From NCBI RefSeq assembly GCF_007828865.1, contig NZ_VIVK01000001.1, positions 4,340,001 through 4,404,000 on the forward strand: a stretch of 64,000 nt of DNA, read 5' to 3'. Position numbers and translations under genes: made by a program. The stretch comes from Kribbella amoyensis. GTDB lineage: Bacteria > Actinomycetota > Actinomycetes > Propionibacteriales > Kribbellaceae. Of this stretch, positions 7,841-15,528 are shown piece by piece. Numbering within the stretch: position 1 is the first letter of the stretch; each line of letters begins with the position of its first letter. Below the pieces are notes generated by a model. It was not told the origin of the DNA. It saw only the letters and a program-made list of their open reading frames with translations, and did not search any database.

Positions 7841-9367
7841 ATGACTGATGACTACCTCAGCCGGATCGGCAATCTCATCCGGGACGCCCGCAAGCACCGC
7901 GGCTGGACGCAGGCCCAGCTCGCCGAAGTGCTCGGCACCAGCCAAAGTGCGGTGAACCGGATCGAAAAGGGTCATCAGAACCTCACTCTCGAGATGCTCG
8001 CCCGGATCGGCGAAGCGCTCGATTCCGAAATTGTCTCTCTCGGCGGCGGCCCGGTCCACCTGCGGGTGGCGGGCGGACGGCAGCTTTCCGGCGCGATCGA
8101 CGTGAAGTCCAGCAAGAACGCCGGCGTCGCGCTGCTGTGCGCCAGCCTGCTGAACAAGGGCCGGACCACGCTGCGCAAGGTGGCCCGGATCGAGGAGGTC
8201 AACCGGCTGCTCGAGGTACTCAACTCGATCGGCGTGAAGACCACCTGGCTGAACGACGCCGGCGACCTGGAGATCGTCCCGCCGGAGCACCTGAACCTGG
8301 CCGGGATGGACGCCGAGGCGGCCCGCCGGACCCGCAGCATCATCATGTTCCTCGGTCCGCTGCTGCACCGCGAGGACACCTTCCAGCTCCCGTACGCCGG
8401 CGGCTGCGACCTGGGTACCCGGACGGTCGAGCCGCACATGTCGGCGCTGCGCCCGTTCGGCCTGGACATCAAGGCGACCGGCGGTGAGTACCACGCGATG
8501 GTGAACCGCGCGGTCACCCCGGGCAAGCCGATCGTGCTGACCGAGCGCGGCGACACCGTGACCGAGAACGCGATCATGGCCGCCGCCCGGTACGACGGTG
8601 TCACGGTGATCCGCAACGCCAGCTCGAACTACATGGTCCAGGACCTGTGCTTCTACCTCGACCTGCTCGGCGTGAAGATCGACGGCGTCGGCTCCACCAC
8701 GCTGACCGTGCACGGCAAGGCGGACATCGACGTCGACGTGGACTACGCGCCGTCGGAGGACCCGATCGAGGCGATGAGCCTGCTCACCGCCGCGATCGTG
8801 ACCGGCTCGGAGATCACCATCCGGCGCGCGCCGGTGGAGTTCCTGGAGATCGAGCTGGCGCTGCTGGAGGAGATGGGCCTGGACTACAGCCGCTCCGAGG
8901 AGTACCTGGCCGAGAACGGCCGGACCCGGCTGGTCGACCTGACCACCAAGCCGTCCCAGCTGCACGCGCCGATCGACAAGATCCACCCGATGCCGTTCCC
9001 GGGGCTGAACATCGACAACCTGCCGTTCTTCGCGGTGATCGCGGCCACCGCGACCGGGCAGACGCTGATCCACGACTGGGTCTACGAGAACCGCGCGATC
9101 TACCTGACCGACCTGAACAAGCTCGGCGGCCGGGTCAAGCTGCTCGACCCGCACCGGGTGATGGTCGAGGGCCCGACGCACTTCTCCGGCGCCGAGATCA
9201 TGTGCCCGCCCGCGCTCCGGCCGGCCGTGGTCACGCTGATCGCGATGATGGCGGCCAAGGGCACCTCGGTGCTGCGCAGCGTGTACGTGATCAACCGCGG
9301 CTACGAGGACCTGGCCACCCGGCTCAACTCACTGGGCGCCCAGATCGAGACGTTCCGCGACATCTGA
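7841..9367 (+). CDS. XRE-type HTH domain fused to a MurA-like enolpyruvyl transferase
   Basis: A 508-residue fusion. Residues 5-60 form a Cro/CI-type helix-turn-helix (IRDARKHRGWTQAQLAEVLG, then SQSAVNRIEKG). Residues 65-508 form a UDP-N-acetylglucosamine 1-carboxyvinyltransferase domain, the enzyme that transfers enolpyruvate from PEP in the first committed step of peptidoglycan synthesis. Catalytic residues appear kept: Lys92-Asn93 (SSKNAG), the loop Cys189 (GGCDLGTR) and Arg194, and Asp392 (PGLNIDN). So the enzyme may be active, unlike a purely regulatory relic. Start ATG 7841 is chosen over ATG 7829, which lies in the palindrome, because TATGGT sits 7 nt upstream. It could sense UDP-GlcNAc or PEP and control itself. 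The 3' end overlaps the convergent hydrolase gene by 39 bp. Confidence 0.9.
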   Translation: MTDDYLSRIGNLIRDARKHRGWTQAQLAEVLGTSQSAVNRIEKGHQNLTLEMLARIGEALDSEIVSLGGGPVHLRVAGGRQLSGAIDVKSSKNAGVALLCASLLNKGRTTLRKVARIEEVNRLLEVLNSIGVKTTWLNDAGDLEIVPPEHLNLAGMDAEAARRTRSIIMFLGPLLHREDTFQLPYAGGCDLGTRTVEPHMSALRPFGLDIKATGGEYHAMVNRAVTPGKPIVLTERGDTVTENAIMAAARYDGVTVIRNASSNYMVQDLCFYLDLLGVKIDGVGSTTLTVHGKADIDVDVDYAPSEDPIEAMSLLTAAIVTGSEITIRRAPVEFLEIELALLEEMGLDYSRSEEYLAENGRTRLVDLTTKPSQLHAPIDKIHPMPFPGLNIDNLPFFAVIAATATGQTLIHDWVYENRAIYLTDLNKLGGRVKLLDPHRVMVEGPTHFSGAEIMCPPALRPAVVTLIAMMAAKGTSVLRSVYVINRGYEDLATRLNSLGAQIETFRDI

Positions 9368-10210
9368 GGCCTGGTCGGTGGTGCCGGGTTCGCCCGGCGC
9401 TCGGGTGAGGAAGCGGACGGCTTCGGTGACGACCTGGTCGTCGGCCAGGATCCGGCTGTGGCCGAGGCCGCTCGTCCGCTGCACTCTCGCCTTCGGTCCG
9501 TACCGCGCCGTCAGCACGTCGGCCTGCGCGGGGACCACGACGTCGTCACCGTCGTCGTGGATCACCAGCAGGTCGGCGTCGCCGGCGCCGACCGAGAACC
9601 GTTCCCAGATCTCGCGGTCACCGTGGAACAACCGGGTCTCGACCGCGCGCCGCAGGGCCTGGTTGATCCTCGGCCCGACCCCGAGCGCGGCGCAGAACGC
9701 GTCCACCAGGTAGCCGAACTCGGCCAACCCGGAGATCGCGACGATCCGCCCGGCCACGACGCCCTCCCGCACGGCGTACAGCGCGAACGGCACCCCCATG
9801 GAATGCGCGACGACGCTCTCGAACGGACCGTGCCGGTCGGCCAGGGACCGGATGATCCGTTGGTGGTCGAGGATCGTCCCCACTCTGCCGGGCGAGTCGC
9901 CATGCCCGGGAGCGTCGTACGAGACCGGGCTGTACCCGAGCGCGACCAGGCGAGCCACGAACCCGTAGTACCGGGATGCACGCGAACGCCAGCCGTGGAC
10001 CAGCAGAACGGGTCGGCGGCCATCGCCCCACGCGTACGTGACGACGCCGTCGATCACCTCGACCCGGGCGTCGGCGTGGATCGCGCGTTCGGCCTCGCGG
10101 AGTTGGCCGCGCATCATCGGGCGCCGCCACAACTCGAAGGTGAGCCGACCCGCGAGCGTGGGGGAGAGAACCGCGGTCGCCCGCAGAGCCGTGCTGATCA
10201 GGCGTCGCAT
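9329..10210 (-). CDS. alpha/beta hydrolase
   Basis: A 293-residue alpha/beta-fold hydrolase. It shows the oxyanion region LLVHGWRSRAS, the nucleophile elbow AHSMGV (G-x-S-x-G variant with Ala first), an acidic residue in VIHDDGDDVVVP, and the catalytic His in SGLGHSRIL. The N terminus has a hydrophobic stretch (TALRATAVLSPTLAGRLTF) that could anchor it. It is divergent from a TetR gene, with a palindromic operator in the shared promoter region, so it is likely the regulated target. Start ATG 10210 is preferred; GTG 10213 is possible. Substrate unknown. Confidence 0.85.
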   Translation of the reverse strand: MRRLISTALRATAVLSPTLAGRLTFELWRRPMMRGQLREAERAIHADARVEVIDGVVTYAWGDGRRPVLLVHGWRSRASRYYGFVARLVALGYSPVSYDAPGHGDSPGRVGTILDHQRIIRSLADRHGPFESVVAHSMGVPFALYAVREGVVAGRIVAISGLAEFGYLVDAFCAALGVGPRINQALRRAVETRLFHGDREIWERFSVGAGDADLLVIHDDGDDVVVPAQADVLTARYGPKARVQRTSGLGHSRILADDQVVTEAVRFLTRAPGEPGTTDQASDVAERLDLGAQ

Positions 10211-10295
10211 CACGAGGCACTCCACAGGGGAGCGCGGCCGAGCTGTCTCGGGTCGGGCATGGGTTGGGCCTCCAGGGGAGTGGCACTGGCAAATT

Positions 10296-10311
10296 ATACG
10301 AACGGTCGTAT
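10296..10311. promoter_or_regulatory. TetR-type operator between hydrolase and tetR genes
   Basis: ATACGAACGGTCGTAT: six-base arms ATACGA/TCGTAT around ACGG, in an AT-rich island (10290-10320) that is striking in this GC-rich DNA. It lies between the divergent hydrolase and TetR genes, as expected for an autoregulated TetR pair. Confidence 0.6.
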
Positions 10312-10372
10312 TATTAGTTTGCGCGAGCCGGTTCGTCAACGGCATTAGGATCGCCGCGGAGGTGGTGGGGAG

Positions 10373-11008
10373 ATGGAGACCGCGAAGGTCGACGGGCGGG
10401 TGGTCCGCGGTGACCAGACACGCCGGGCCGTGCTGCGCCGGGCCGTCGAGATCGCGTCCGTCGGCGGGCTCGAGGGGCTGTCGATCGGCCGGCTCGCGAA
10501 GGAGCTGGAGATCAGCAAGAGCGGGTTGTTCGCGCACTTCGGCTCGAAGGAAGAGCTGCAGCTGGCGACGATTCGGGCCGCCCGCCGGATCTACGCCGAG
10601 GTCGTCGTCGAGCCCGCGTTCGCGGTTCCGCCGGGACTCGGCCGGGTCTGGGCGTTGAGCGAGAGCTGGCTCGACTACTCCCGGCGCCGGGTGTTCCCAG
10701 GCGGCTGCTTCTTCGCCCGGACCTCGCACGAGTTCGGCGCGCGGACCGGCCCGGTGCACGATTTCCTGGCCACCGTCGACAGCGAGTGGATCAAGCTGAT
10801 CGAGCTGACCGTCGCCGGTGCGGTCGAGGCCGGCGACCTAGCGGCCGATCCGGCCCAGCTCGCCTTCGAGCTCAACGCGTACTACGAGTCGGCCAACCTG
10901 GCATCCCTGCTCCGGAACGACCACGACACCGTGTACGCCCAGGCCCGTCAGTCGGTCCGGACCCGGCTCGAGTCGGTGCTGACCGACTCGGCCTTGCTGC
11001 CTTGGTGA
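10373..11008 (+). CDS. TetR/AcrR family transcriptional regulator
   Basis: A 211-residue repressor-type protein. The HTH is in residues 20-65 (LSIGRLAKELEISKSGLFAHFGSKEELQLA), followed by the helical ligand-binding domain with a Phe-rich segment FPGGCFFARTSHEF near residue 104. ATG 10373 is preceded by GGTGGGG. It is divergent from the alpha/beta hydrolase, and the 16-bp palindrome between them is its likely binding site. Its 3' end overlaps the convergent MFS gene by 61 bp. The inducer is unknown. Confidence 0.9.
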   Translation: METAKVDGRVVRGDQTRRAVLRRAVEIASVGGLEGLSIGRLAKELEISKSGLFAHFGSKEELQLATIRAARRIYAEVVVEPAFAVPPGLGRVWALSESWLDYSRRRVFPGGCFFARTSHEFGARTGPVHDFLATVDSEWIKLIELTVAGAVEAGDLAADPAQLAFELNAYYESANLASLLRNDHDTVYAQARQSVRTRLESVLTDSALLPW

Positions 11009-12231
11009 TCCTCGGCTCCGCCGAGCTGGTGGGTTGGCAGGTCCCGGCGGCCGCGGATCGGTGAGAGGAGCAGCACCAGCCCGGCGAGGGGTACACCGGC
11101 CGTGGTGATCCACAGCGCCGGGCCGAGGCCGAGGAGTTCGCCGAGGGTGCCGCCGAGCAACGCGCCGAGCGGGATCGTGCCGTAGTTGACGAACGAGCTC
11201 GTCGCGGTCAGCCGGCCGAGCAGGTCCGGCGGACAGTACGACTGCTGGAACGTTGCCTTGATGACGTTGCCGCCGACAACTCCGACGCCGACCCCGAACG
11301 CCCCGACAAGGTAGAACACCGGGCTCGTCGTACTCAGCGGGATCAGCAGCGCGAGGGACGGGAGGCCCAGCTCGCACAGCAACATCGCGCGCGCCGTACC
11401 GAAGCGGGCCGCGAGCCGCCGTCCCGCGAACGCGCCGACGACCCCGCCTCCCGCGGCCGCCGCGACCAGGCCGCCGACCGCGCCCGGAGTGAGGCCGACC
11501 TCGCGGACCAGGAAGACCACCACGATCGACTGGTATCCCATCAACGCGAGGTTGGAGACCGCGCCGAAGACGGTCAGGGTCCGGAGCCAGACGTCCTTGG
11601 CGACCAGGTCCAGGCCGGCCCGGATCCCGGACCGCTGCTCGCCCGTCGGCGGTCGCTCCCGGAACCGGATCGCCGCGAGGCAGGCCAGCGCGAGCAAGAA
11701 GGTCAGCGCGTCCACGAGCAACGCGTTGACGGGCCCTGCGAACTGCACGACCAAGCCGCCGCACCCCAGTCCCGCGATCTGCGCGGCCGCCGCGCTGCCG
11801 TGGAGTTTCGCATTGCCCTCCGCGTGATCCGCCGACTCGAGCAGTGTCGGGAGGTACGCGGTGTACGCCGTCTGGAAGAAGACGGCCGCCATGCCCGTCA
11901 GTACCGCGAGCACCAGCAGCAGGTGGATCGTCAGCGCGTCGAACGCGACCACGACCGGAACGGACGCCAGCAGCAGGAACGACGCGGCCGAGGCGGTGAG
12001 CATCATCGGCCGATGGGGGAGCCGGTCCACCCAGGCGCCGGCCGGCAGCCCGATCAGCAACCACGGGAACCAGGCGGCCGCGGTCAGCAGGCCGACCTCG
12101 AAGCTGGTGGCCTCCAGCGCCGAGATGGCGAGCAGCGGCAACGCGACCGTGGTGACCGCGCTGCCGAACCGGCTGACCGTCTCGCCGATCCAGAGCAGCC
12201 GGAAGTCGCGGTGCCGGCGGAGCAGGCTCAT
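10948..12231 (-). CDS. MFS transporter
   Basis: A 427-residue inner-membrane transporter of the major facilitator superfamily, with about twelve hydrophobic segments. The N terminus LLRRHRDFRLLWIGETVSRFG and the loop GAWVDRLPHRPMM match the drug/macrolide-exporter subgroup (DHA3-like). The start ATG 12231 overlaps the stop of the upstream regulator gene as ATGA, so the two are translationally coupled. It probably exports a toxic compound sensed by that regulator. The gene overlaps the convergent tetR gene by 61 bp at the end. Confidence 0.9.
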   Translation of the reverse strand: MSLLRRHRDFRLLWIGETVSRFGSAVTTVALPLLAISALEATSFEVGLLTAAAWFPWLLIGLPAGAWVDRLPHRPMMLTASAASFLLLASVPVVVAFDALTIHLLLVLAVLTGMAAVFFQTAYTAYLPTLLESADHAEGNAKLHGSAAAAQIAGLGCGGLVVQFAGPVNALLVDALTFLLALACLAAIRFRERPPTGEQRSGIRAGLDLVAKDVWLRTLTVFGAVSNLALMGYQSIVVVFLVREVGLTPGAVGGLVAAAAGGGVVGAFAGRRLAARFGTARAMLLCELGLPSLALLIPLSTTSPVFYLVGAFGVGVGVVGGNVIKATFQQSYCPPDLLGRLTATSSFVNYGTIPLGALLGGTLGELLGLGPALWITTAGVPLAGLVLLLSPIRGRRDLPTHQLGGAEDHQGSKAESVSTDSSRVRTD

Positions 12232-12773
12232 GACTCGCGCGGGAACGACTGGAGTTGGACGATGACCCGCTCGGCGTCGTCCCCGGCCGGCCCGACCTCG
12301 GCGTACCGCGCGATGACGCTGCCGAGTTCGTCGTTGAGGGCGGTGAGCTGGTCCGGGGTCAGGCGGAGGTCGCGCCAGTCGGACAACGCGGCCGCCTCCT
12401 GCCATTCGCCCGGCCAGTCCGCTTCGACGTACGCCTGCACGCGATCGAAGTACCGCTGGACCAGGTCCTGCAGGTACACGCGCAGCGCCCCGCTGGTCTC
12501 CGGGTCCTCGCGGAACTCGGCCGGGTTCAGCACGGTCGGCTCGGCCGGGACCCGCCACCAGCGCTCCCGCTTCGTCCCGCGGTCCGGGTCCTCCTCGATG
12601 TAGCCGTGCTCGGCGAGGAGTCGCAGGTGCCAGCTGATCGTGCCCGTGTTCTCGCCGAGCCGTGTCGCCAGGGTGGTCGAGGTGGCGGGGCCGTCGAGCT
12701 CCATGGCCTCGAGGATGCGCATCCGCAACGGGTGGGCCAGGCCGCGCAGACTCCGGGCATCGATCCTTCGCAT
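12228..12773 (-). CDS. ArsR-like winged-helix transcriptional regulator
   Basis: A 181-residue protein with an N-terminal winged helix (residues 5-75: LRGLAHPLRMRILEAMELDG, then TSTTLATRLGENTGTISWHL) and a C-terminal helical region of unknown fold. The pattern is that of HTH_20/ArsR-type regulators that precede MFS exporters. No metal-binding cysteine pair is seen, so the signal is probably organic. Start ATG 12773 is chosen over the longer frame because an operator-like palindrome lies directly upstream. It is first in an operon with the MFS gene (4-nt overlap). Confidence 0.85.
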   Translation of the reverse strand: MRRIDARSLRGLAHPLRMRILEAMELDGPATSTTLATRLGENTGTISWHLRLLAEHGYIEEDPDRGTKRERWWRVPAEPTVLNPAEFREDPETSGALRVYLQDLVQRYFDRVQAYVEADWPGEWQEAAALSDWRDLRLTPDQLTALNDELGSVIARYAEVGPAGDDAERVIVQLQSFPRES

Positions 12774-12775
12774 GA

Positions 12776-12793
12776 TGCAGAGAATCCTCTGCA
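12776..12793. promoter_or_regulatory. palindromic operator of the ArsR-like/MFS operon
   Basis: TGCAGAGAATCCTCTGCA: 7-bp perfect arms around AATC. It starts 3 bp upstream of the regulator's ATG and 39 bp before the -10 of the divergent DHFR-like gene, so it could control both. Confidence 0.65.
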
Positions 12794-12831
12794 AGATCTG
12801 TGGCACTGGATTTTCTGTCGGAGCCGGCCGT

Positions 12832-12837
12832 TACGGT
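12832..12837 (+). promoter_or_regulatory. -10 element of the leaderless DHFR-like gene
   Basis: TACGGT, 7 nt before ATG 12845, with no Shine-Dalgarno sequence. Confidence 0.5.
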
Positions 12838-12844
12838 CCTGGGC

Positions 12845-13456
12845 ATGCGGCCTCATGTGGTGGCTCATCTGGCGGTCTCGGTCGACGGCGCGACGACCGG
12901 GTTCGCGGTCGACCTTGCGCGCTTCTACGCGCTGGCGACGTTGTGGCAGGAGGACGTGACGCTGGTCGGGTCGGACACGATCCTGGCCCAGGAGCCCGCG
13001 CTGATCTCGGCGCCGCAGCCTGGTCCGCGCCAGGAGGGTCCGTTGCTCGCGGTCGTGGACGGCCGGGCGCGTGTTCGCGAGTGGGATCGACTGCGCCGCC
13101 TCGGTCATTGGTCGGATGTGCTCGCGTTGTACGCCGATCAGAGCCCGGCGCGGCCGCCCGACAGTGCGACGGCGGAGCTGGTCACGGGGTACGAGCATGT
13201 GGATCTGGCCGAGGTGCTGGAGAAGCTCGCTGCTCGACGCGACGCCCAGGTGGTCCGGGTCGACAGTGGAGGCACGTTGGTCGGGGTCCTGCTGGAGCTG
13301 GGCCTGGTCGACGAGGTGAGTCTGCTGGTCCATCCGGTCGTGGTGGGGGCGGGGCGGCGGTGGTTCGGGGCGTTCGGTGGGCGGCTGGGGTTACGGCATG
13401 CGAACACCGAGGTCTTCGAGGGCGGCGTCGTCTGGATGCGGTACTGCACGGCCTGA
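12845..13456 (+). CDS. dihydrofolate reductase / RibD C-terminal domain family protein
   Basis: A 203-residue protein of the RibD-C/DHFR-like fold. It begins with the strand HVVAHLAVSVDGATTG, has GSDTILAQ (about residue 40), and ends with the strand pattern VVRVDSGGTLVGVLLELGLVDEVSLLVHPVVVGAGRRWF typical of reductase members that use NAD(P)H. It is probably a flavin or pterin-related oxidoreductase; the substrate is unknown. ATG 12845 is set by the TACGGT element 7 nt upstream. It is divergent from the ArsR-like/MFS operon. Confidence 0.85.
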   Translation: MRPHVVAHLAVSVDGATTGFAVDLARFYALATLWQEDVTLVGSDTILAQEPALISAPQPGPRQEGPLLAVVDGRARVREWDRLRRLGHWSDVLALYADQSPARPPDSATAELVTGYEHVDLAEVLEKLAARRDAQVVRVDSGGTLVGVLLELGLVDEVSLLVHPVVVGAGRRWFGAFGGRLGLRHANTEVFEGGVVWMRYCTA

Positions 13457-13515
13457 TTCCGCTGCTGTACGGCCTGAATCCTGGGTGCTGGGAACAAAAG
13501 GTTTGAGCGCGTCGT

Positions 13516-13534
13516 TGTACTGGGTACACTGTAC
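13516..13534. promoter_or_regulatory. TGTAC-type inverted repeats upstream of the SnoaL-like gene
   Basis: TGTAC-TGG-GTACA (13516-13528) is followed by GTAC at 13531-13534, which gives overlapping small palindromes. It lies 34-52 bp before the start and may be an operator. No regulator is adjacent. Confidence 0.3.
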
Positions 13535-13567
13535 GAAGTTTGCTGGTTCCGACGTGAGGAGCAAGGG

Positions 13568-13999
13568 TTGACCGAGACGACGCAGCAGATGCCGGCGACG
13601 GCGGGGTTCGTTCCCAGCGAGGCCGACGTGGCGAGCGTGCTGGCGTGGTTCGAGCGGTACGACGGGCTGGCGGCGGCGCGGGACTACGAGGGAATGGCGG
13701 ACGAGGCGCTGTTCCCCCTGAACGAGGTGACCGACGACGGTCAGGGCAACGGCAAGGCGGAACAGCTGGACCGGGCCGCCTTCGTGGCGCAGATGCAGCA
13801 GGTGATGGGCGGCGACGCCGAGGTCGAGCTGAAGACGACGAGGACGCCGCACTTCCTGTCCGCGGACCTGGTCTTCGTCATCAGCGACGGCACGATGACG
13901 TACGCTGGCCAGACCCAGCCCATCCGCTACGCCGACCTCCTGGTGAAGTCCCAGGGCACCTGGAAGTTCCAAACCATGATCCAAGGCGGCTGGACCTGA
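13568..13999 (+). CDS. SnoaL/NTF2-like small protein
   Basis: A 143-residue protein with the cone-shaped NTF2-like pattern: an N-terminal helix (SVLAWFERYDGLAAARDYEGMADEALFP), a variable middle, and C-terminal strands (LVFVISDGTMTYAG, LLVKSQGTWKFQTMIQGGW). Such proteins are ligand-binding or act as isomerases or cyclases; no active-site residues can be assigned. It starts at TTG 13568, supported by GAGGAG at 13556-13561 with a 6-nt spacer. A strong terminator hairpin follows directly. Confidence 0.75.
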   Translation: MTETTQQMPATAGFVPSEADVASVLAWFERYDGLAAARDYEGMADEALFPLNEVTDDGQGNGKAEQLDRAAFVAQMQQVMGGDAEVELKTTRTPHFLSADLVFVISDGTMTYAGQTQPIRYADLLVKSQGTWKFQTMIQGGWT

Positions 14000-14005
14000 T
14001 CCCCC

Positions 14006-14034
14006 GGGGCGGAGCGGCCGGACCGCTCCGCCCC
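14006..14034 (+). terminator. perfect 12-bp hairpin after the SnoaL-like gene
   Basis: GGGGCGGAGCGG (14006-14017) pairs with 14023-14034 around the loop CCGGA. It lies 6 nt after the stop. There is no T tract, as is usual for actinobacterial hairpin terminators. Confidence 0.75.
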
Positions 14035-14056
14035 CAAACCGCCTTATCCCACCACT

Positions 14057-14180
14057 CACCACGCCTTCCCTCACCTCCACCCACCGACCCACCCACCACG
14101 CCTTCCCTCACCTTCACAACCACCGCCCCCGCCTTCCGAGGCTTCGCCTTTCCCCACCACCACGCCTTCCCTCGCCTTCA
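14057..14180. repeat. three 23-bp direct repeats in a pyrimidine-rich spacer
   Basis: CACCACGCCTTCCCTCACCT occurs at 14057, 14094 and (with C for A in the CTCACC part) 14158, each extended by about three bases. The 14035-14200 region is almost all C, T and A on this strand. Spacing is irregular (37 and 64 bp). No gene lies between the terminator and dgt. Confidence 0.6.
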
Positions 14181-14266
14181 CCGCCAGTCGGCCTCGCCTT
14201 TCATGGCTTTGGCGGATCGCCTTCTGGAGTTGGGGAAAGTGTCGGTGGGCCCGGCTATCTTGAGGG

Positions 14267-15496
14267 GTGATGAGGAAGCAGCATGAGGGGTACGACGAGC
14301 ACGACGCCGAGCGCTGGGTCGCCGAGCCGGTCAAGCGGCCGGGGCGGACGGCCTTCGCTCGCGACCGCGCGCGCGTCCTGCACAGCGCCGCGCTGCGCCG
14401 GCTGGCCGCGAAGACGCAGGTCGTCACGGCCGGCAGCGACGACTTTGTGCGGAACCGGCTGACCCACAGCCTCGAGGTCGCGCAGATCGGCCGCGAGCTG
14501 GCGAGCACGCTCGGCTGCGACCCCGACATCGTCGACGCCGCCTGTCTCGCCCACGACCTCGGCCACCCACCGTTCGGGCACAACGGCGAGCGCGCCCTCG
14601 ACCAGCTCGCCGCGGAGATCGGCGGGTTCGAGGGCAACGCGCAGACGCTGCGGCTGCTGACCCGGCTGGAGTCCAAGACCTTCGGTCCATCCGGGCGCAG
14701 CGTTGGGCTCAACCTCAGCCGCGCGACCCTCGACGCGGCCACCAAGTACCCATGGCCCCGCCGTGACGGCGAGCGCAAGTTCGGGGTGTACGACGACGAC
14801 CTCGAGGTGTTCGGCTGGCTCCGGCACGGGCTCACCGACCAGCGCTGCCTCGAGGCGCAGGTGATGGACTTCGCCGACGACGTGGCGTACTCGGTGCACG
14901 ACGTCGAGGACGGCATCGTTGCCCACAGCATCGACCTCGCGCACGTCGACGCAGAGCGCGCGCAGTACTGGCAGACCGTCCGGGAGGCCTACCTGCCGGA
15001 GGCGACCGACGCCGAGCTGGACGAGGGCTGGCAGCGGCTGACCTCCTTGCCGTACTGGCCGAGCGGGCCGTTCGACGACAGCCGGCGCGCGCTCGGCGGT
15101 CTCAAGGACCTGACCAGTCAGCTGATCGGCCGGTTCTGCACGGCCGCGGAGCAGGCGACGCACGCCAGGTTCGGCCGCAGCCGCCTGATCCGGTACGAAG
15201 CGGATCTGGTCGTGCCCGACGGAGTGCGCACCGAGATCGCGCTGCTCAAGGGCGTCGGCATGTTCCACGTGCTGAACTCGCCCGAGCGGCAGAAGCGTCG
15301 CGCGATCCAGCGTGAGCTGCTCACCGAGCTGGTCGAGCGGCTGGCGAAGACCGCGCCGCGCGAGCTCGACGTCCCGTTCGCGGCCGACTACGCCGAGGCC
15401 ACCGACGACGGCGCCCGGCTCCGCGTGGTCATCGACCAGGTCGCGTCCTTGACCGATCCGTCGGCTGTCGCGTGGCACGCTCAGCTGTCGACCTGA
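14267..15496 (+). CDS. dgt: deoxyguanosinetriphosphate triphosphohydrolase-like protein
   Basis: A protein of about 409 residues of the HD superfamily dGTPase group, which cleaves dNTPs to nucleoside and triphosphate and so tunes the dNTP pool. The metal-site motifs are RLTHSLEVAQIGRELA with its His near residue 65, and the HD pair in CLAHDLGHPPFGHNGE near 98. The N terminus RTAFARDRARVLHSAALRRLAAKTQV is a family signature. Starts GTG 14267 and ATG 14270 are both possible; TATCTT at 14256-14261 lies 5 or 8 nt away and GAGGGG touches the start. In actinobacteria dgt often lies next to dnaG, as here, with one gene between. Confidence 0.9.
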   Translation: MMRKQHEGYDEHDAERWVAEPVKRPGRTAFARDRARVLHSAALRRLAAKTQVVTAGSDDFVRNRLTHSLEVAQIGRELASTLGCDPDIVDAACLAHDLGHPPFGHNGERALDQLAAEIGGFEGNAQTLRLLTRLESKTFGPSGRSVGLNLSRATLDAATKYPWPRRDGERKFGVYDDDLEVFGWLRHGLTDQRCLEAQVMDFADDVAYSVHDVEDGIVAHSIDLAHVDAERAQYWQTVREAYLPEATDAELDEGWQRLTSLPYWPSGPFDDSRRALGGLKDLTSQLIGRFCTAAEQATHARFGRSRLIRYEADLVVPDGVRTEIALLKGVGMFHVLNSPERQKRRAIQRELLTELVERLAKTAPRELDVPFAADYAEATDDGARLRVVIDQVASLTDPSAVAWHAQLST

Positions 15497-15515
15497 TCGT
15501 CCGGCCCAGGAGGAC

Positions 15516-15521
15516 TAAGGT
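15516..15521 (+). promoter_or_regulatory. -10 element for the leaderless FAD reductase gene
   Basis: TAAGGT, 7 nt before ATG 15529. An AGGAGGA sequence further up (15508-15514) is too far to serve as the ribosome binding site. Confidence 0.5.
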
Positions 15522-15528
15522 CGTCGGT

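Noticed and set aside
12800..12844. Earlier ATG at 12800 for the DHFR-like protein
   Set aside because: It would add 15 residues upstream of the family start and would include the TACGGT promoter element; no ribosome binding site fits.
14057..14180. Three direct repeats considered as a CRISPR array
   Set aside because: Only three units, spacers of unequal length (about 14 and 41 bp) and of the same pyrimidine-rich character, and no cas genes in the window.
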